NCBI RefSeq assembly: GCF_002215215.1
Contig: NZ_CP018632.1
Span: forward strand, 6,382,501 to 6,446,500
Length of the DNA stretch: 64,000 bases
Reading direction: 5' to 3'
From: Granulosicoccus antarcticus IMCC3135
GTDB lineage: Bacteria; Pseudomonadota; Gammaproteobacteria; Granulosicoccales; Granulosicoccaceae
A model generated the notes under the pieces. The model ran no database searches, had not been told where the DNA came from, and was given only the letters and a program-made list of their open reading frames with translations. A program made the translations under genes and the position numbers. Positions 61,017 to 64,000 of the stretch are shown here, piece by piece. Position 1 is the stretch's first letter; each line of letters begins with the position of its first letter.

Positions 61017-61546
61017 GCACTCAACCACCGGTAGCTGTACCCGTTGATATCAGCGCGCAACTGGCAGCATTACACGACATTCACCTGCCCGACCCAGTAG
61101 CGATGTGGCCACCAGCCCCTGGTTGGTGGATTTTGATGCTCCTTGCAATAGTCCTCATTGCCTCCGCTGCCCTGCTTCGACATTATCGACGACACTCGAT
61201 CAAGTTGGCGGCTTTGCGCGAGCTGAGCATACTGGAACAATCACTGGATGATGAAAACAATGTTCAGTCACTGGCAACCTCAGTCGGTGTACTGATTCGC
61301 CGGGTGGTTCTCAATCTGCCAGACGGTAAAAGATACGCCAATGTACATGGTCAGCAGTGGAGTGATTACCTGGCCACCGTGCCCAAAGGAATGCCGGCAT
61401 CGGTTGCCACGCTACTGGCGGCGGCTCCCTATGCGCAGCCGAATACGATGCAAGCCTCTGGTGCCGCCGGGCAGAATATCATAGAGCCTGTACCCAGTTC
61501 CGCCATCATCGCTGAAGCCAGAACCTGGATCAGGAGACATGCATAA
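61013..61546 (+). CDS. DUF4381 domain-containing membrane protein
   Basis: A 177-residue protein with one N-terminal helix (GWWILMLLAIVLIASAALLR, about 38-57) after the typical LHDIHLPDPVAMWPPAPGWW. A cytoplasmic region follows (LRELSILEQSLDD, VLIRRVVLNLP). Members lie between DUF58 and VWA genes in Bat operons; their molecular role is unknown. The stop overlaps the next start by one base (TAATG). Confidence 0.9.
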   Translation: MSTQPPVAVPVDISAQLAALHDIHLPDPVAMWPPAPGWWILMLLAIVLIASAALLRHYRRHSIKLAALRELSILEQSLDDENNVQSLATSVGVLIRRVVLNLPDGKRYANVHGQQWSDYLATVPKGMPASVATLLAAAPYAQPNTMQASGAAGQNIIEPVPSSAIIAEARTWIRRHA

Positions 61547-62601
61547 TGGAATTTCTCTTCCCCATCGTCTTCATTCTGCTGCCCCTGCCCTGGCTGGTAC
61601 GACGATTCGCACCCGCAGCCCCCTTGTCGACAAATGGTGCATTACGTGTCCCCTTTTTCCGCCAACTGACGCACGATGGCAAGCCTGACAATAGACGCAA
61701 ACCCTCCAGATCGTGGCGCCTGATCGGCGCCTCATTGATCTGGTTACTGTTGCTGTGCGCGGCGGCCAGACCCGTGTTTGTTGGCGACGAAATATCGCTA
61801 CCCGTAGAAAGCCGAGACTTGATGTTTGCCGTGGATCTGTCCGGCAGTATGGCACGCGAGGATTTCACTCTCGATGGCCAGGCCAGCGATCGATTGACAG
61901 TCGTCAAGGCCGCCGCCGATGATTTCATCACTCGCCGCACGGGCGATCGAATTGGACTTGTATTGTTCAGTGATCGCGCCTACCTGCAGGCTCCTCTGAC
62001 CCTGGATCGTCAAGTAGTCCGCTCGCTATTGGATGAGGCCCAGGTTGGTCTGACCGGAACTCAGACCGCGATAGGTGACGCCATTGCCATTGCCATCAAG
62101 CGTTTGAAAGATCGCCCGGTACAGAACCGTGTCTTGATTCTCATGACTGACGGCGCCAGCAATGCCGGTGTCTTATCCCCCATGAAAGCTGCGACACTGG
62201 CCAAGGAGCTGGGTGTCCGTATCTACACTATCGGTGTCGGTGCCGAGCAAATGGTCGTTCAGAGCTCCATGGGCCAGCGTATCGTGAACCCATCGGAAGA
62301 TCTCGACGAGGAAACACTAGCAGCAATCGCTTCGCAAACCGGTGGCCGATATTTCCGCGCCAATGACACCAGCGGACTGGCATCGGTTTACAAACAGCTC
62401 GACAAACTGGAACCCGTCTCGGCAGACCCCGTATTCGTACGCCCGTCCGTCAGCCTGTTTTTCTGGCCTCTGGCAGCCGCCGTGCTGCTAACTGCGCTGA
62501 TGATCATCTCCATGCTACTACCCGGAATGGTAGCTGCCTTCAACAAACGAGGCAGCACAACATCCAACACCCGCCGCCGTTCGACCGGACAAGCGACATG
62601 A
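61546..62601 (+). CDS. VWA-domain membrane protein, BatA-like
   Basis: A 351-residue membrane protein. Helices at the N-terminus (FPIVFILLPLPWLVRRF), near 60-78 and near 305-328 flank a VWA domain with an intact MIDAS (FAVDLSGSMAREDF; Thr in GLTGTQTAIGDAIA; Asp in LMTDGASNAGV). It binds a divalent metal and a protein ligand, probably with MoxR. The next gene starts within its stop (ATGA). Confidence 0.93.
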   Translation: MEFLFPIVFILLPLPWLVRRFAPAAPLSTNGALRVPFFRQLTHDGKPDNRRKPSRSWRLIGASLIWLLLLCAAARPVFVGDEISLPVESRDLMFAVDLSGSMAREDFTLDGQASDRLTVVKAAADDFITRRTGDRIGLVLFSDRAYLQAPLTLDRQVVRSLLDEAQVGLTGTQTAIGDAIAIAIKRLKDRPVQNRVLILMTDGASNAGVLSPMKAATLAKELGVRIYTIGVGAEQMVVQSSMGQRIVNPSEDLDEETLAAIASQTGGRYFRANDTSGLASVYKQLDKLEPVSADPVFVRPSVSLFFWPLAAAVLLTALMIISMLLPGMVAAFNKRGSTTSNTRRRSTGQAT

Positions 62602-64000
62602 ACCTTGACAGCTTCTTCTTCCTGCGCCCGCTGTGGTTGCTACTGCTGCTCCCCCTGATAGCACTGCTGTGGTATCTACTGCAGATCAGTCGACACAGTA
62701 TGACTAGCCCCTGGCAACGATTGGTTGATCCACACCTGCTCAAGTACCTGGTGGTGAAAAATGGCAGCAACCATGAATCATCCTGGCACAAGTCCGTACA
62801 CTCGATACATTTGGCTGCCTTGGGAACCGCACTTCTAGCTGCAACCTTTGCGCTTGCCGGCCCAACCTGGGAACGCAATCAAATACCTACCTACAAGGCG
62901 CGTATGCCCGTTGTCATGGTATTGAGTCTTGCACAGTCGATGAATGCCACCGACCTGTCGCCCAACCGACTGGCACGCGCCGAACACAAGGTGCGCGATA
63001 TTCTGCGTCGCAATAAAGGCGGTGACCTTGCCCTGGTGGTGTACTCGGACCAGCCATTCGCCGCAACGCCGCTGACCAGTGACGCCAAAGTCATCAGTGA
63101 CATGCTGCCCGAATTATCAACCAATCTGATGCCAGTGCTGGGCAACCGGCTGGACCTGGCCATTGAACAGGCCACCACACTGCTACAACAATCCAGTGCC
63201 CGCAAGGGAGAAATACTGGTACTGGCAGATGACGCCGGTCAGCAGCCAGAACTGGGCGTCGCAGCCGCTGAAAAAGCTGCCGACGCAGGCTATCAGGTCA
63301 GCATTATGGGTATTGGTACAGAGGCCGGTGCAGCGTTGCAAACAGCCTCTGGCCAAAGCATTACCAACTCATCAGGCAAAGGCTATACCACTCAAATGGC
63401 TACAGCTGATCTCACCAGAATCGCGGCCGCAGGTAACGGCCACTTTGCGATACTGACACCCGATGCCAGTGATCTGGACACCCTGTTGTCGGATGCCCCC
63501 ATAACAGACACAACAACATCGCAGCTGGAGCCTGCATTTCATGCCGACACATGGAACGACATGGGCTACTGGCTATTACTCATTCCCCTCTTGCTGGCGC
63601 CTTTGGCGTTTCGCAAAAACCTGTTGCTATCCATTTTTCCACTGGTGCTGGTACTAAACCTGTCCGTTGGCACACCCGATGTGCAGGCCGCCGAAGAGGC
63701 AACCACAAGCAGCAACATCGACAGCGTCACCTCCGACAACGCACAAGCTGCCATCAAGAAGAATAGTGATTGGTCCACGCATTGGAAGAACCTATGGCGC
63801 ACCCCCGATCAACAGGCCGAAAAAAACTTCCAGACAGACGATTTCAAAAGCGCAGCCAACAACTTCAGCACCCCCGACTGGAAAGCAAGCGCCCTGTATA
63901 GAGACGGACAATTCGAACAGGCAGCCACACTCTATGGTAGCCAGTTAGCAAGCTTCAACGACCACTACAATCACGGCAATGCACTGGCGATGGCTGGTCA
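62598..64000 (+). CDS. VWA-TPR membrane protein, BatB/BatC-like, degenerate MIDAS (cut by window edge)
   Basis: 467 codons are visible from the ATG at 62598 to the edge. An N-terminal helix (LWLLLLLPLIALLWYLL), a helix near 75-90 and a VWA domain are followed by helices near 315-355 and a soluble part that begins a TPR (WKASALYRDGQFEQAATLYG). The MIDAS reads VLSLAQSMNATDL instead of DxSxS, and the threonine is missing (VLGNRLDLA), so metal binding is probably lost. The fusion of VWA and TPR is typical of BatB-BatC. The C-terminus lies outside the window. Confidence 0.9.
   Translation, partial: MNLDSFFFLRPLWLLLLLPLIALLWYLLQISRHSMTSPWQRLVDPHLLKYLVVKNGSNHESSWHKSVHSIHLAALGTALLAATFALAGPTWERNQIPTYKARMPVVMVLSLAQSMNATDLSPNRLARAEHKVRDILRRNKGGDLALVVYSDQPFAATPLTSDAKVISDMLPELSTNLMPVLGNRLDLAIEQATTLLQQSSARKGEILVLADDAGQQPELGVAAAEKAADAGYQVSIMGIGTEAGAALQTASGQSITNSSGKGYTTQMATADLTRIAAAGNGHFAILTPDASDLDTLLSDAPITDTTTSQLEPAFHADTWNDMGYWLLLIPLLLAPLAFRKNLLLSIFPLVLVLNLSVGTPDVQAAEEATTSSNIDSVTSDNAQAAIKKNSDWSTHWKNLWRTPDQQAEKNFQTDDFKSAANNFSTPDWKASALYRDGQFEQAATLYGSQLASFNDHYNHGNALAMAG

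Overview
The window is about 64 kb of chromosomal DNA, densely coding and moderately GC-rich, with no insertion sequences, prophage genes, CRISPR arrays or rRNA. The gene families suggest a motile, heterotrophic, probably marine gammaproteobacterium: a FleQ/FlhG/FliA/FlgM flagellar regulatory set, a GlyGly-CTERM surface protein, an indirect methylamine pathway, a sulfatase operon and a YfdX/BON/PRC-barrel stress locus. A Granulosicoccus-like or other Chromatiales-type organism would fit, but that is a low-confidence guess because there is no rRNA.

Layout. 0-5.5 kb: a molybdopterin oxidoreductase cut by the left edge, diverging from a DUF1800 lipoprotein/DUF1501 pair. 5.5-18 kb: DUF1840 and YdjM-like genes diverging from starts 27 bp apart; a periplasmic repeat protein built as four Cys-to-Trp blocks of three repeats; a kelch/calcium-repeat protein with a GlyGly-CTERM tail; a MocR-type regulator downstream of two membrane-anchored coiled-coil proteins (one OmpA-like); a cadherin-like lipoprotein; histidinol-phosphatase, a small lipoprotein, a glycerophosphodiesterase and a lipoprotein hydrolase. 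17.9-22.3 kb: an RND efflux adaptor and pump. 22.5 kb: tRNA-Glu(UUC). 22.7-28.4 kb: a flagellar regulatory island (FleQ, FlhG, FliA, a GYF_2 membrane protein, a degenerate GGDEF protein, and FlgM on the other strand) without structural flagellar genes or flhF. 28.5-35.5 kb: a small membrane protein, then a LysR regulator diverging from an ABC uptake operon (binding protein, two permeases) that ends in a sulfatase. 35.5-38.2 kb: an Hsp20 gene with a sigma-32-type promoter and a ROSE-like leader hairpin, and a membrane diguanylate cyclase.

38.2-51 kb holds the best-defined pathway: class V aminotransferase, GlxA/AraC regulator, then mgdABCD (sarcosine-oxidase-like N-methylglutamate dehydrogenase), mgsABC (N-methylglutamate synthase) and gmaS (gamma-glutamylmethylamide synthetase), followed by a convergent XRE-cupin regulator. 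Together these convert methylamine to gamma-glutamylmethylamide, then N-methylglutamate, then glutamate plus a folate-bound or free C1 unit.

51-58.8 kb is a stress and storage locus: HdeD, an OmpR/EnvZ-type two-component pair, a BON protein, a PRC-barrel protein, a patatin, an acetoacetate decarboxylase with a large internal in-frame deletion, 3-hydroxybutyrate dehydrogenase, and YfdX with a leader that can fold over its ribosome binding site. 59-64 kb is a Bat-type MoxR/DUF58/DUF4381/VWA/VWA-TPR operon running off the right edge. No wholly new defence or mobile system was seen. The most unusual items are the 4x3 repeat protein, the RNA-structure candidates at hsp20 and yfdX, the internally deleted decarboxylase and the compact flagellar regulator island.
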